Made by a program: the position numbers and the translations under genes
The notes under the pieces: generated by a model
Seen by the model: the letters and a program-made list of their open reading frames with translations, nothing else
Databases searched by the model: none
Told to the model about the DNA's origin: nothing
Shown: positions 39,031 to 46,935 of the stretch, piece after piece
How positions within the stretch are numbered: the first letter of the stretch is position 1
Layout: every line of letters starts with the position of its first letter
NCBI RefSeq assembly: GCF_000317535.1
Contig: NC_019757.1
Coordinates: 5,607,501-5,671,500 of the forward strand
Origin: Cylindrospermum stagnale PCC 7417
Lineage (GTDB): Bacteria > Cyanobacteriota > Cyanobacteriia > Cyanobacteriales > Nostocaceae
DNA length: 64,000 bases
Direction of reading: 5' to 3'

Positions 39031-39839
39031 GTAATATGAGCGGCAATATACTCCTTAATCAGATGGATAGTCTCTTCTGGATGGCTCATGTGTGGACAAT
39101 GTCCAGTAGCCTTCATCAGTTTCAACGTACTCTCTCTCAGGTGACGATGCAGGTAATGTCCCACCTCCGTGGGTGCGATCGCATCCTCCGCACATTGCAA
39201 AATGAGTGAAGGTACTGTCACCTTGGGTAAATCACTCCGGTTGTCAGAGTAAAAAGTGGCCTCGGCGAAGCGGCTGGCGATCACAGGATCGGTTGAGCAA
39301 AAGCTGCTCTCAAGCTCATGAGCTAGTTCAGGCCGATCCTCGTTTTTCATCACCATAGGAGCCAGAAAGCTCGCCCAACCAATGTAATTTTTCTCCATAA
39401 TATCCAGCAGATCCTCAATGTCCTTTCGCTCAAACCCTCCCAAGTAATCGGGTAGATCATTGATGTAGCAGGGTGAAGGACAGATGAGAATCAGTCTCTG
39501 AAAGAGATGAGGAGCTTGGATACAGGACAGGATGCCAATAACACTGCTGACAGAATGCCCGACGAAAATCACATCCGTCAACGCTAAAGTTGCACAGATA
39601 TCGAGGATATCCTGGACATAGCCATTGAGGTCGCCGTACCTTTGGGCACTGTAGGCGCTAATATCAGATTTTCCAGACCCTACATAGTCAAATAGGACGA
39701 TCTTGTAGTCATTCTCGAAGGACGGGGTGACAAAACGCCACATATTCTGATCACACCCGAACCCATGAGCGAACAGCATGGTCTGTGTGCCTTGTCCAAA
39801 CACGGTTACATTGTTCCGTAGCAGAATGTTTTGAGTCAT
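39027..39839 (-). CDS. RsbQ-like alpha/beta hydrolase
   Basis: The 270-residue protein is an alpha/beta-hydrolase of the RsbQ/KAI2/D14 group. The catalytic triad is Ser96 (FVGHSVSSV), Asp219 (CAEDAIAP) and His247 (ATGHCPH), the same residue numbers as I recall for Bacillus subtilis RsbQ. RsbQ is needed together with the PAS-phosphatase RsbP to trigger the energy-stress response, and plant members are strigolactone or karrikin receptors that hydrolyse their ligand. Here the downstream overlapping gene encodes a PAS-GAF-GGDEF cyclase instead of a phosphatase. The likely role is to make or present a small hydrophobic signal for the cyclase's PAS domain. The ligand is unknown. Confidence 0.92.
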   Translation of the reverse strand: MTQNILLRNNVTVFGQGTQTMLFAHGFGCDQNMWRFVTPSFENDYKIVLFDYVGSGKSDISAYSAQRYGDLNGYVQDILDICATLALTDVIFVGHSVSSVIGILSCIQAPHLFQRLILICPSPCYINDLPDYLGGFERKDIEDLLDIMEKNYIGWASFLAPMVMKNEDRPELAHELESSFCSTDPVIASRFAEATFYSDNRSDLPKVTVPSLILQCAEDAIAPTEVGHYLHRHLRESTLKLMKATGHCPHMSHPEETIHLIKEYIAAHIT

Positions 39840-40192
39840 TCCATAAACACGAGCATACTATATTTATTGTACGGCTGATACTAGTTCTAAATCGGTTGAG
39901 TAGAGTACTGATCCAAGGCCAACCCTAAAATTTTTCGATACCTGACGATAGAAGTATTTCTCTAGCAATATTGTTGAGTAGACAACACTGTAGAGATATT
40001 TCCTGACTTGTCTCTACAAAGGTTTGAATCTCTAGTATCTAAGGATATTTACTTAAAAAATTTGGTAAATCTATTTACCGCCTTGGTCAAAAATCTCGAT
40101 TTATCCTCAAATTGAGCCACGCCTAATCCACTTTCCTAAATAAAAAAGGTTGCTGAATTCAGCAACCCTCAAATTGAGCAAAATTGTGTTTT
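39840..40192. other. Intergenic with DUF1830 gene terminator
   Basis: This 350-base gap includes the promoter region of the RsbQ-cyclase unit on one side and the terminator of the DUF1830 gene on the other (40142-40167). Nothing else is recognisable. Confidence 0.5.
40142..40167 (-). terminator. Rho-independent terminator of DUF1830 gene
   Basis: A perfect 20-base palindrome (GGTTGCTGAATTCAGCAACC, 40148-40167) is followed on the minus strand by TTTTTTA. It lies 26 bases after the stop codon of the DUF1830 gene. Confidence 0.88.
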
Positions 40193-40588
40193 TTAATCAA
40201 CAGATGCTAATCCAGCAACTTGTAAGGGTTTTGTGATTTCTCCGGTTTTTGTATTAATTGAGGACATCATAGCCTTGGTATTTATAGGGTCTATTCCTGC
40301 TGATGAGTCTGTATCAAACTCATCAGTACTAGGTTCGTTGAGCGCCAGGCGATCGCACGGAATATTATCCGATAAAATTGCACTTGCCATCATACCCGTA
40401 TGAATCTCCATATGAGCTTCTTTCGGGGCTTCAAAGACTAAGCGTTGCCCAGGAAAAACAACCCTTTCAAAGTACCAGTTAGGAATATTGGAAATGCGAG
40501 CCACCTGTATTTTGCTCGTGGCATTGACGTAGCAGCAGAGAACTTTCCCCGATTGCTCCGGTGGTAGAGGATCTAATATTTGAGCCAT
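40193..40588 (-). CDS. DUF1830 domain protein
   Basis: The 131-residue protein contains the DUF1830 domain in about residues 15-75 (KVLCCYVNATSKIQVARISN, NWYFERVVFPGQRLVFEAP). It then has an acidic, Thr/Ser-rich tail of about 45 residues that is not part of the domain. The family is essentially confined to cyanobacteria and has no established function known to me. There is no signal peptide or membrane segment. The gene is a single minus-strand unit with its own terminator. Confidence 0.88.
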   Translation of the reverse strand: MAQILDPLPPEQSGKVLCCYVNATSKIQVARISNIPNWYFERVVFPGQRLVFEAPKEAHMEIHTGMMASAILSDNIPCDRLALNEPSTDEFDTDSSAGIDPINTKAMMSSINTKTGEITKPLQVAGLASVD

Positions 40589-41169
40589 AACTGCTGAGGA
40601 GCTTTACGCCACAATTTTACATTACACCAGCCAAACTAGCACTGGCTGATCCCCAGTTGCTGTAACTCCGACTACCAACTACACTTTTCTGCATCATTTC
40701 TATCTAAAGATATGTCTAAATTATGGAATCTTTGCTTGTGTATGAAATTTTTCTATAATTATACACTACATCATAGATACTTTTGATATTTGTTCCCTGA
40801 CAAATGACTGACAAATTTCTGAAGGCAGATCATTAGAGGATAGACACGGTGACGATCCCCTTGCATTTAACCTGGTAGAGGAGTGAGTTTTTCTATTTCA
40901 TCTATCCCAGGGCTAACAGGCGAAAATCATCGCTTAATTAATAAAGTCAATGTTATGGTAAAGCTATATGAAAACTTTCTTCATAAAGCTTATTTTCTAG
41001 ATGCCATGCATCTTTTACCCAGAGGAATTTTAATTTTTTCCCCAGTTGCTATCGTCTATCAAAAATTAGACCAAATGTCAAGCAAGATTGTGATAGAGAC
41101 GAGCAACCAAAACAAACACACACTTTAAAACTGGATGTTTCTCTCGCTTTTTCCTTAAATTACAGCAAG
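40589..41169. other. Intergenic upstream of radical SAM gene
   Basis: The region separates two divergent genes. It contains a spaced inverted repeat GTGTAT/ATACAC at 40738-40766, which could be a regulator site but is unproven. An 81-codon GTG frame at 40883-41128 has a ribosome-site-like AGAGGA directly against its start, but its sequence does not resemble any protein I know and I do not call it a gene. Confidence 0.4.
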
Positions 41170-42762
41170 ATGGAAGTTAAACTCCCGATGATGGAAAATC
41201 GAATTCTCTACGTTCGCCTTCCCTGTAACCCCATCTTTCCCATTGGGGTTGTCTATCTTTCTGATCACGTCCACAAGCTATTTCCCAACATCGAACAGCG
41301 GATTTTTGATTTGGGCACAGTGCCACCTTTAGATTATGCTGCTGCCCTAGATAGCTGTATTGATGAATTTAAACCAACACTGCTAGTCTTTTCTTGGCGG
41401 GACATTCAAATATATGCCCCAGTCGGTGGACGCGGTGGTAACCCCCTGCAAAATTCCTTTGAGGTCTTTTACGCCAAAAATCCCTTGATTAGACTAAGGG
41501 GGGCCTTGGGTGGCTTGAAGTTACTCCTAAGTTACTATGGAGAACTTTGGCAAAATATAGGATTAATCAAACGCGGACTTAAACGCGCCCAGAAATACAA
41601 TGCTGACACTCGCTTAGTTGTGGGTGGTGGTGCTGTCAGCGTGTTTTACGAACAGTTGGGTAAAAGCTTGCCCAAAGGGACAATTATCTCTGTGGGTGAA
41701 GGAGAAACCCTACTCACAAAAATCTTAAATGGTAGTGAGTTTCGGGATGAACGCTGCTATGTAGTCGGTGAAACTCAACCGCGAGAACGTCTCATCCACG
41801 AACAACCCACGCCACTGGAAAAAACCGCCTGTAACTACGACTATATCGAAACCATCTGGCCGGAATTTAATTATTACCTGCAAGAACAAGATTTTTACAT
41901 CGGTGTGCAAACCAAGCGCGGTTGTCCCCACAACTGCTGTTATTGCGTCTACACCGTTGTCGAAGGTAAACAGGTACGCATTAACCCAGCTGATGAAGTC
42001 GTTGCCGAGATGCGCCAATTATACGATCGCGGCGTTCGCAATTTCTGGTTTACCGATGCCCAATTCATCCCCGCCCGGAAATTCATCGATGATGCTGTAG
42101 AACTCTTACAAAAAATCATTGATTCTGGAATGACAGACATCCACTGGGCAGCATACATCAGAGCCGACAACCTGACACCAGAATTGTGTGACTTGATGGC
42201 GAAAACCGGGATGAACTACTTTGAAATCGGTATTACCAGCGGTTCTCAAGAACTTGTGCGGAAAATGCGGATGGGATACAACCTGCGAACTGTCTTGCAA
42301 AACTGTCGCGATTTAAAAGCAGCTGGTTTCAACGACTTAGTTTCCGTCAACTACTCCTTTAACGTCATTGACGAACGCCCCGAAACCATTCGCCAAACCA
42401 TCGCTTACCACCGCGAACTCGAAAAGATTTTTGGCGCTGACAAAGTCGAACCTGCCATCTTTTTTATTGGACTCCAACCTCATACCCACTTAGAAGAATT
42501 TGCCTTTAAAGAGGGTATCCTGAAACCAGGATACAATCCCATGAGCCACATGCCGTGGAATGCCAGAAAACTCCTGTGGAACCCCGAACCCCTTGGTTCC
42601 TTCTTCGGGGAAGTTTGTTTACAAGCTTGGCGACGCAACCCCAACGACTTCGGACGCGAAGTTATGAAAATCTTAGAAGAAAGATTGGGTTGTGCCTCCC
42701 TTGAAACAGCACTTACTGCACCAATAGAGCCGAAAGCGAAACAGTTAGCAGGCATATCATAG
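41170..42762 (+). CDS. B12-binding-type radical SAM protein (high-light acclimation type)
   Basis: The 530-residue protein has an N-terminal cobalamin-binding-like Rossmann region (about 1-200; VVGGGAVSVFYEQLG, ISVGEGET) and a radical SAM core with the cluster motif CPHNCCYC (Cys252, Cys256, Cys259), followed by a C-terminal extension. It would cleave S-adenosylmethionine to start radical chemistry on an unknown substrate. I recall close relatives annotated as photosystem II high-light acclimation radical SAM proteins, mostly in cyanobacteria, without being able to verify this. The conserved start is probably the Met at 41191 (MENRILYVRLP), eight residues into the frame; the exact start is undecided. 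It stands alone and its substrate is unknown. Confidence 0.85.
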   Translation: MEVKLPMMENRILYVRLPCNPIFPIGVVYLSDHVHKLFPNIEQRIFDLGTVPPLDYAAALDSCIDEFKPTLLVFSWRDIQIYAPVGGRGGNPLQNSFEVFYAKNPLIRLRGALGGLKLLLSYYGELWQNIGLIKRGLKRAQKYNADTRLVVGGGAVSVFYEQLGKSLPKGTIISVGEGETLLTKILNGSEFRDERCYVVGETQPRERLIHEQPTPLEKTACNYDYIETIWPEFNYYLQEQDFYIGVQTKRGCPHNCCYCVYTVVEGKQVRINPADEVVAEMRQLYDRGVRNFWFTDAQFIPARKFIDDAVELLQKIIDSGMTDIHWAAYIRADNLTPELCDLMAKTGMNYFEIGITSGSQELVRKMRMGYNLRTVLQNCRDLKAAGFNDLVSVNYSFNVIDERPETIRQTIAYHRELEKIFGADKVEPAIFFIGLQPHTHLEEFAFKEGILKPGYNPMSHMPWNARKLLWNPEPLGSFFGEVCLQAWRRNPNDFGREVMKILEERLGCASLETALTAPIEPKAKQLAGIS

Positions 42763-42774
42763 AAGACAAACTAC

Positions 42775-42892
42775 AGTGCTTCCTTTTTGAGTTTTGAGTG
42801 GTAAGTTGTTAGTTATGACTTGTTTAGTTTTTAGTTTTTAGTTTTTATTCTTAACTCAGCACTCATCACTTAGCACTCATAAAGGAAGCACT
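42775..42892. repeat. 118-bp element with inverted ends
   Basis: The arms AGTGCTTCCTTTTTGAG (42775-42791) and CTCATAAAGGAAGCACT (42876-42892) are complementary at 16 of 17 positions. Between them lie short repeats of the type TTTAGTTTTTAG and ACTCAGCACTCA. It fills the gap between the radical SAM gene and the DICT gene and may be a small non-autonomous repeat or a long terminator hairpin. Confidence 0.6.
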
Positions 42893-42903
42893 CCTATAAC
42901 CCC

Positions 42904-44301
42904 ATGCTAGAAGGTTCAATTATCCAACAGCTGGAAACAGCCCACCGCCATAGCTCCCGGCCGATTCACTTTGGGGTGTACTACAAAAATACCCTAGTAT
43001 CCCTCTGCCATGCCCTGGAAGACCACATCTTAACCGACGATGGTCAGCCCTTAGTAATCACCGCCTTTCAACAGGGCAAATGGTATCTGCAAGAAGCAAA
43101 TCGATACGCAGATATCGCCCAGCGCAGCCGGGAAATTGCGATCATGGCTGCCCCTGACGGCGGATTTGGCGAACACCCCACCAGCCAGCTACCCAACGTC
43201 AACTTAGTGGACTTAGATCCAGCTGATCCAGTGGCTCAAGAGTGGCATTTGATTATCCTGTCGCCCAGTTACACAGCGATGGTACTTTGTCAAGAATTAT
43301 CAGCAGATGATTATGGGGCGGCTGGACTACCGACATCGGATTTAGAGCGCAAGTTTTATGGCTTGTGGACATTTGAGCCAGAGTTAGTCCAAGAGACAGC
43401 AAAATTAGCGATCGCGCACATCCAACCATACAATCCAGAACTGGCAAACAAACTCACCGCCCATAAACAAGCAATTAAAACTGCGATTGCCCCACCAGCA
43501 AACCTCAGTGCCGTTGTCTCCCGCGTCGTAGATTACCTCCAGACTGGGCAAGAAAATCTAGCTATCCCCGCAGCGCAGCGCCAACTAGCCCTAGATCGCA
43601 ACCTGGTTTCTAACGAAATCCAGGCATTTTTGCGGATGGCACAACTGATGGATCTAGCAGATATTAACAACCCCATGGCCGCCGCGGAAGTAGTCGCAAT
43701 TTCCGAAACAATTGGGCAACTGTTAGATTTACCAGCATGGCAAACTAAACGATTGCGCCTTGCCGGTTTGCTACACCGCATAGATCCCCTACAGCAGGCA
43801 GAAAGTGTTCTCACTCCTGGTACATCCACACGCTATGAAGAAGATGTACTTAGTTGTCCCTTAACTTGTCCTCTAGTACCAGGGGCCCAAGTATTGCGGA
43901 CAATGCCACGACTACGAGCAGTTGCCCAAATTATCACCCACCAAACCGAGTGGTGGGATGGCACAGGAGAACCAGCCGGTTTAGCTGGAGATGAAATCCC
44001 CCTAGAGTCGAGAATTTTGGCATTAGTGGCAGACTTTCAGCGGCGAGTCAATCAGCAACAATCCACTGATAAAAATCGGCAAGAAATAATTACTCAAGCT
44101 TTGGATGAGTGCAGACAACAACAATCGACCCGCTTTGACCCTAAACTTGTAGATACCCTAACTTTATTAGTGATGGGTTTGCAACAGGGACTCGAATTAC
44201 CTGTGATGACACCAAAAGTCAGCAGCGGTATCTGGTTACTTAATTCCCGTTGGGATAGCCACAGCAAGACAAGTGAAGAGATTGGTACATACCCCCAATG
44301 A
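42904..44301 (+). CDS. DICT sensory domain with degenerate HD-GYP domain
   Basis: The 465-residue protein has an N-terminal DICT domain (about 1-190), a sensory module usually linked to cyclic di-GMP or two-component signalling, and a C-terminal domain with HD-GYP architecture. The metal-binding and active residues have drifted: the HD position reads LLHRID (His291, Arg292), and the GYP loop reads HQTEWWDGTGEPAG with His346 and GEP for GYP. Catalytic turnover of cyclic di-GMP therefore seems unlikely; it may be a sensor or scaffold. The stop overlaps the start of the pentapeptide gene by four bases (ATGA), so the two are translationally coupled. The product may act with the c-di-GMP system elsewhere in the genome. 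Confidence 0.85.
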   Translation: MLEGSIIQQLETAHRHSSRPIHFGVYYKNTLVSLCHALEDHILTDDGQPLVITAFQQGKWYLQEANRYADIAQRSREIAIMAAPDGGFGEHPTSQLPNVNLVDLDPADPVAQEWHLIILSPSYTAMVLCQELSADDYGAAGLPTSDLERKFYGLWTFEPELVQETAKLAIAHIQPYNPELANKLTAHKQAIKTAIAPPANLSAVVSRVVDYLQTGQENLAIPAAQRQLALDRNLVSNEIQAFLRMAQLMDLADINNPMAAAEVVAISETIGQLLDLPAWQTKRLRLAGLLHRIDPLQQAESVLTPGTSTRYEEDVLSCPLTCPLVPGAQVLRTMPRLRAVAQIITHQTEWWDGTGEPAGLAGDEIPLESRILALVADFQRRVNQQQSTDKNRQEIITQALDECRQQQSTRFDPKLVDTLTLLVMGLQQGLELPVMTPKVSSGIWLLNSRWDSHSKTSEEIGTYPQ

Positions 44302-44930
44302 ATATTGAAGCCATTAGATCAGGAACACTCAAACAAATTCCAGGGGCAGACTTAGAAGACGAGGAACTATCCCAACTAGATTTAAGCCGCGTCAATCTAG
44401 CCGGCGCCAGCCTTGTGGGTACTAATTTCTCTGGTTCTAAACTCGAAGGCGGGCATCTAGAGGGCGCAAACTTAATGGGGGCGAACCTCCAAGAAACCGA
44501 CTTGCGGGCCAACCTGATGGGAGCAAACTTGATGCAAGCAGATTTAACAAGTGCTGACTTGCGGGGTAGCAATTTGCGCGGTGCTAACTTGATGGGTGCG
44601 ACACTCAGCGATGTCACTTTGGCGGGTGCTTTCTTGAGTGGTGCCAATTTGATGAGTGTGAACTTGCAAGATGTTGACTTTCGCGATGCGGACTTACGAG
44701 GGGCAAATTTGACAGGGGCAAATCTCAAAGGTGCAGACTTGGGTCGCGCCGATTTGCGAGGCGCCTTATTAAGTGAAGCTAATCTCGAAGAAGCCGACTT
44801 GCGGAAGGCAAACTTAGCAGGGGCGAATTTGACAGGAGCGAATTTGCTCTGCGCTGAATTAGAAGGGGCAAATTTGCAAGGTGCTAATTTAGATAGAGCT
44901 TGTGTGGTGGGGACAATATTGGAAGTTTAA
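44298..44930 (+). CDS. Pentapeptide repeat protein
   Basis: The 210-residue protein is built almost entirely from pentapeptide repeats of the A(D/N)LXX type, starting near residue 25 (GADLEDEELSQLDLSRVNLAGA) and continuing to the end. Such proteins fold as a right-handed quadrilateral beta-helix and mostly serve as binding surfaces. There is no signal peptide. It overlaps the DICT-protein gene by four bases, which suggests that the two products are made in linked amounts and may form a complex. The target is unknown. Confidence 0.93.
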   Translation: MNIEAIRSGTLKQIPGADLEDEELSQLDLSRVNLAGASLVGTNFSGSKLEGGHLEGANLMGANLQETDLRANLMGANLMQADLTSADLRGSNLRGANLMGATLSDVTLAGAFLSGANLMSVNLQDVDFRDADLRGANLTGANLKGADLGRADLRGALLSEANLEEADLRKANLAGANLTGANLLCAELEGANLQGANLDRACVVGTILEV

Positions 44931-44956
44931 TATTATTTATTTTTCTGCTATTACCG

Positions 44957-45061
44957 ATGAATGAGATATCAAATCGTTGGCAAGAATGGCTGACTGTATT
45001 CGCCTATTTAGGGTTTACAGCTTTTATTATTTGGCGTGTGTTTGCGACACCGAATAAATAA
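44957..45061 (+). CDS. Candidate 34-residue single-pass membrane microprotein
   Basis: A complete ATG-to-TAA frame 27 bases after the pentapeptide gene encodes a short polar N-terminus (MNEISNRWQEW), one hydrophobic helix (LTVFAYLGFTAFIIW) and a basic end (RVFATPNK). This is the classical shape of small cyanobacterial membrane proteins, although it does not match the photosystem or cytochrome subunits I can recall. No strong ribosome site is evident. It is too short for composition to prove coding, so it is listed as a candidate, probably the third gene of the DICT-pentapeptide unit. Confidence 0.4.
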   Translation: MNEISNRWQEWLTVFAYLGFTAFIIWRVFATPNK

Positions 45062-45627
45062 ACATAAAAAACTTCAATCGAGCAAAATTTAGTTTAATCG
45101 TAGGGGCACAGCAATGCTCATGAGTGTCAACTTAAGCTCAAACTGTTGTCCCACAGGCGTTTGACCCCTCCCCTCATGAGGGGAGGTTTTGCGCCAGCAA
45201 AACCGGGGTGGGGTTCTTCTGGATTGGTTGGTAATTGGGTAAATGTTGTTATACCGTCGTTACCAGGTTTTAACGTTAAGTTGACACGTATGAGCATTGC
45301 TGTGCCCCTGTATTGGCTTCTATCCGCTGCATCGAGGTTGTTATCCCTCTTTCCTCACTTTCGGATAAATTAACGATTTTTCGACGTTGCAGCCAACGAA
45401 AAATTAAGGTTTAACCCCCACTTTGACAGAAAAGGGATATACCGCGCTAGAAGCTGAGGTACAAAAATGATGCCCAAGCAACACCAATTGTAAGATCATC
45501 TCTTCCGATAAGCTTCAAGCTTTCCCAAAAGCCAATCCCCCACCGCAAAATCCGTCTACGGTCTACTGTCGCACATGACACACATGATACGCCAGAATAA
45601 TGTCCTGATTCGATACTCCCCGCCCTA
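45062..45627. other. Intergenic with MITE-like element
   Basis: About 565 bases between convergent units. It contains the inverted-repeat element at 45102-45309. The remainder, to the end of the Rpn-type gene, has no supported frame; around 45425-45470 one frame reads LTEKGYTALEAEVQK before a stop, which might be a decayed gene end but has no intact upstream part. Confidence 0.5.
45102..45309. mobile_element. MITE-like element with 34-bp terminal inverted repeats
   Basis: The left end (45102-45135, beginning AGGGGCACAGCAATGCTCAT) and right end (45276-45309) are complementary at all but about three of 34 positions. The 140-base interior contains two more palindromes (CTCCCCTCATGAGGGGAG and GGTTTTGCGCCAGCAAAACC). 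There is no coding capacity. Size, long inverted ends and intergenic position are typical of a miniature inverted-repeat transposable element; no clear target duplication is visible beyond two or three bases. Confidence 0.8.
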
Positions 45628-46548
45628 TTAATTATTCACAGTATCTAACCAATCTCGCAAAGTCTCCACTGTTGAAAAATCTAAAAATGCTTCCCCTAAA
45701 ACTTCGAGACGTTCAACATCTAACTCTCTAATCTGAGCTTCTAATTCAGCATCAATTCCGCCTAATTTGCGCTTGATTTGACGCACAACTAAATCTTTTT
45801 CTCGCTCAATGCCTTGCTCAATGCCTTGTCTCATCCAACTGGTGACAATTTGCATAACTTCCTCCTGTTCTTCTTGCCTGAATAAACCTAATTCTGTTTG
45901 AAATTCCTGCTCTTCTACTAGATTAAGCTTCAGATAAGTGTCAATAAAACCTGAGATTAATTGCATTTTAGCAGGATTTAATTTTAACGTCACTAACAAC
46001 CTTAAACATTCAGCTTTAACTTTTGGCCTTTCTAAGGGAGCTATATCCATTTTAGACATTAAAGCCGAAGCGACTGGATTAGGAAATCTCAAAAAATCTC
46101 GCCAATTTAATTGATTGAGTTGAACAACTCGATAATTAAATCTTAAAACTTCAAAATCAGGAAAATCAATTTGATAATTACTAATTGCTAATTTTTTAGG
46201 TGAGGAATATGAGAAGATAACAATCGGATAAATGGGTAGGTCAAATTTTTCATGCAAACGGGCGAAATAGCGGAACATTCTTTTATTAAATTTCGGACGT
46301 GAACCGGATTCTGCTTCAAGATGAATCAGAAAATAAGAAGGCTCTCCTCGAAATCTCACTTGAGCAATCAAATCTGTTTCATACTTTTCTCCTGCGGTGA
46401 CATCAGTAAACGTCTCTTTATCTATTAAGGTGACAGAATTAGGTTCAAGATAATTGATTACCTCTGGAAAAAAGAGTTCTATAAACTCAATAAAAAACGT
46501 TGAGAGTAATTCTTTGAACAAGCGATCATGATCAATATTTTCAGCCAC
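45628..46548 (-). CDS. Rpn-type PD-(D/E)XK nuclease with DUF4351
   Basis: The 306-residue protein resembles recombination-promoting Rpn/PDDEXK-family proteins common in cyanobacteria. The probable nuclease part is N-terminal (about 1-150), with Asp59 in YETDLIAQV and Glu78 in FLIHLEAES as candidate metal ligands. The C-terminal part, after a glutamate-rich helical linker with MRQGIEQGIEREKD, looks like the DUF4351 domain (about 250-306). Such genes occur in many divergent copies and are often mobile. Whether the copy is active cannot be judged. A MITE-like element lies downstream. Confidence 0.85.
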   Translation of the reverse strand: MAENIDHDRLFKELLSTFFIEFIELFFPEVINYLEPNSVTLIDKETFTDVTAGEKYETDLIAQVRFRGEPSYFLIHLEAESGSRPKFNKRMFRYFARLHEKFDLPIYPIVIFSYSSPKKLAISNYQIDFPDFEVLRFNYRVVQLNQLNWRDFLRFPNPVASALMSKMDIAPLERPKVKAECLRLLVTLKLNPAKMQLISGFIDTYLKLNLVEEQEFQTELGLFRQEEQEEVMQIVTSWMRQGIEQGIEREKDLVVRQIKRKLGGIDAELEAQIRELDVERLEVLGEAFLDFSTVETLRDWLDTVNN

Positions 46549-46639
46549 GAATTTATATCCTGTTCTGAACCTTCATTATTCAATGTTTTTGGACAATCAA
46601 TTGCCGATTGCACCCTAGGCAAACTTGAAATAGAAATAA

Positions 46640-46933
46640 TTATTTATTAAAAAAACTGCAAATCATCTCACCAGGGCTGTTGTGTTCAAATTGCGAAACA
46701 CTCCCATCTTTTCGCACCTTAAACCTACCCCGACAATTGTAAACTTCAACGGGTGTTTTCACTGCATCCACAGTCACAGATGCTCGATATTCCCAATATT
46801 TTTTGGCACTGCGTTTAATACTCAAAATACAAATCTCCTGCCCTTCATAATTACGGCAGGATTTGGCCATAGCCGGAAGCGTCACTGATAAAGAAAGTAG
46901 TAGTAACAGTACAAGGGCAACATATTTGATCAT
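46640..46933 (-). CDS. Small secreted protein
   Basis: From the ATG at 46933 the product has 97 residues with a strong signal peptide (about 1-24: MIKYVALVLLLLLSLSVTLP, then AMA). The mature part contains four cysteines (SCRNYEGQEICIL, YNCRGRF, EMICSFF) that could form two disulfides. An upstream in-frame start at 46966 would put eleven polar residues ahead of the signal peptide and is less likely. It begins two bases after the stop of the CPBP gene, so co-transcription is probable. No family recognised. Confidence 0.7.
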   Translation of the reverse strand: MIKYVALVLLLLLSLSVTLPAMAKSCRNYEGQEICILSIKRSAKKYWEYRASVTVDAVKTPVEVYNCRGRFKVRKDGSVSQFEHNSPGEMICSFFNK

Positions 46934-46935
46934 AC

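Noticed and set aside
40883-41128. 81-codon frame starting at GTG
   Set aside because: It has a purine-rich site directly against its start, without normal spacing, and its sequence resembles no known protein. Probably chance.
45340-45470. Possible gene remnant ending LTEKGYTALEAEVQK
   Set aside because: Only a short C-terminal-like stretch is open and no matching upstream part is present in any frame.
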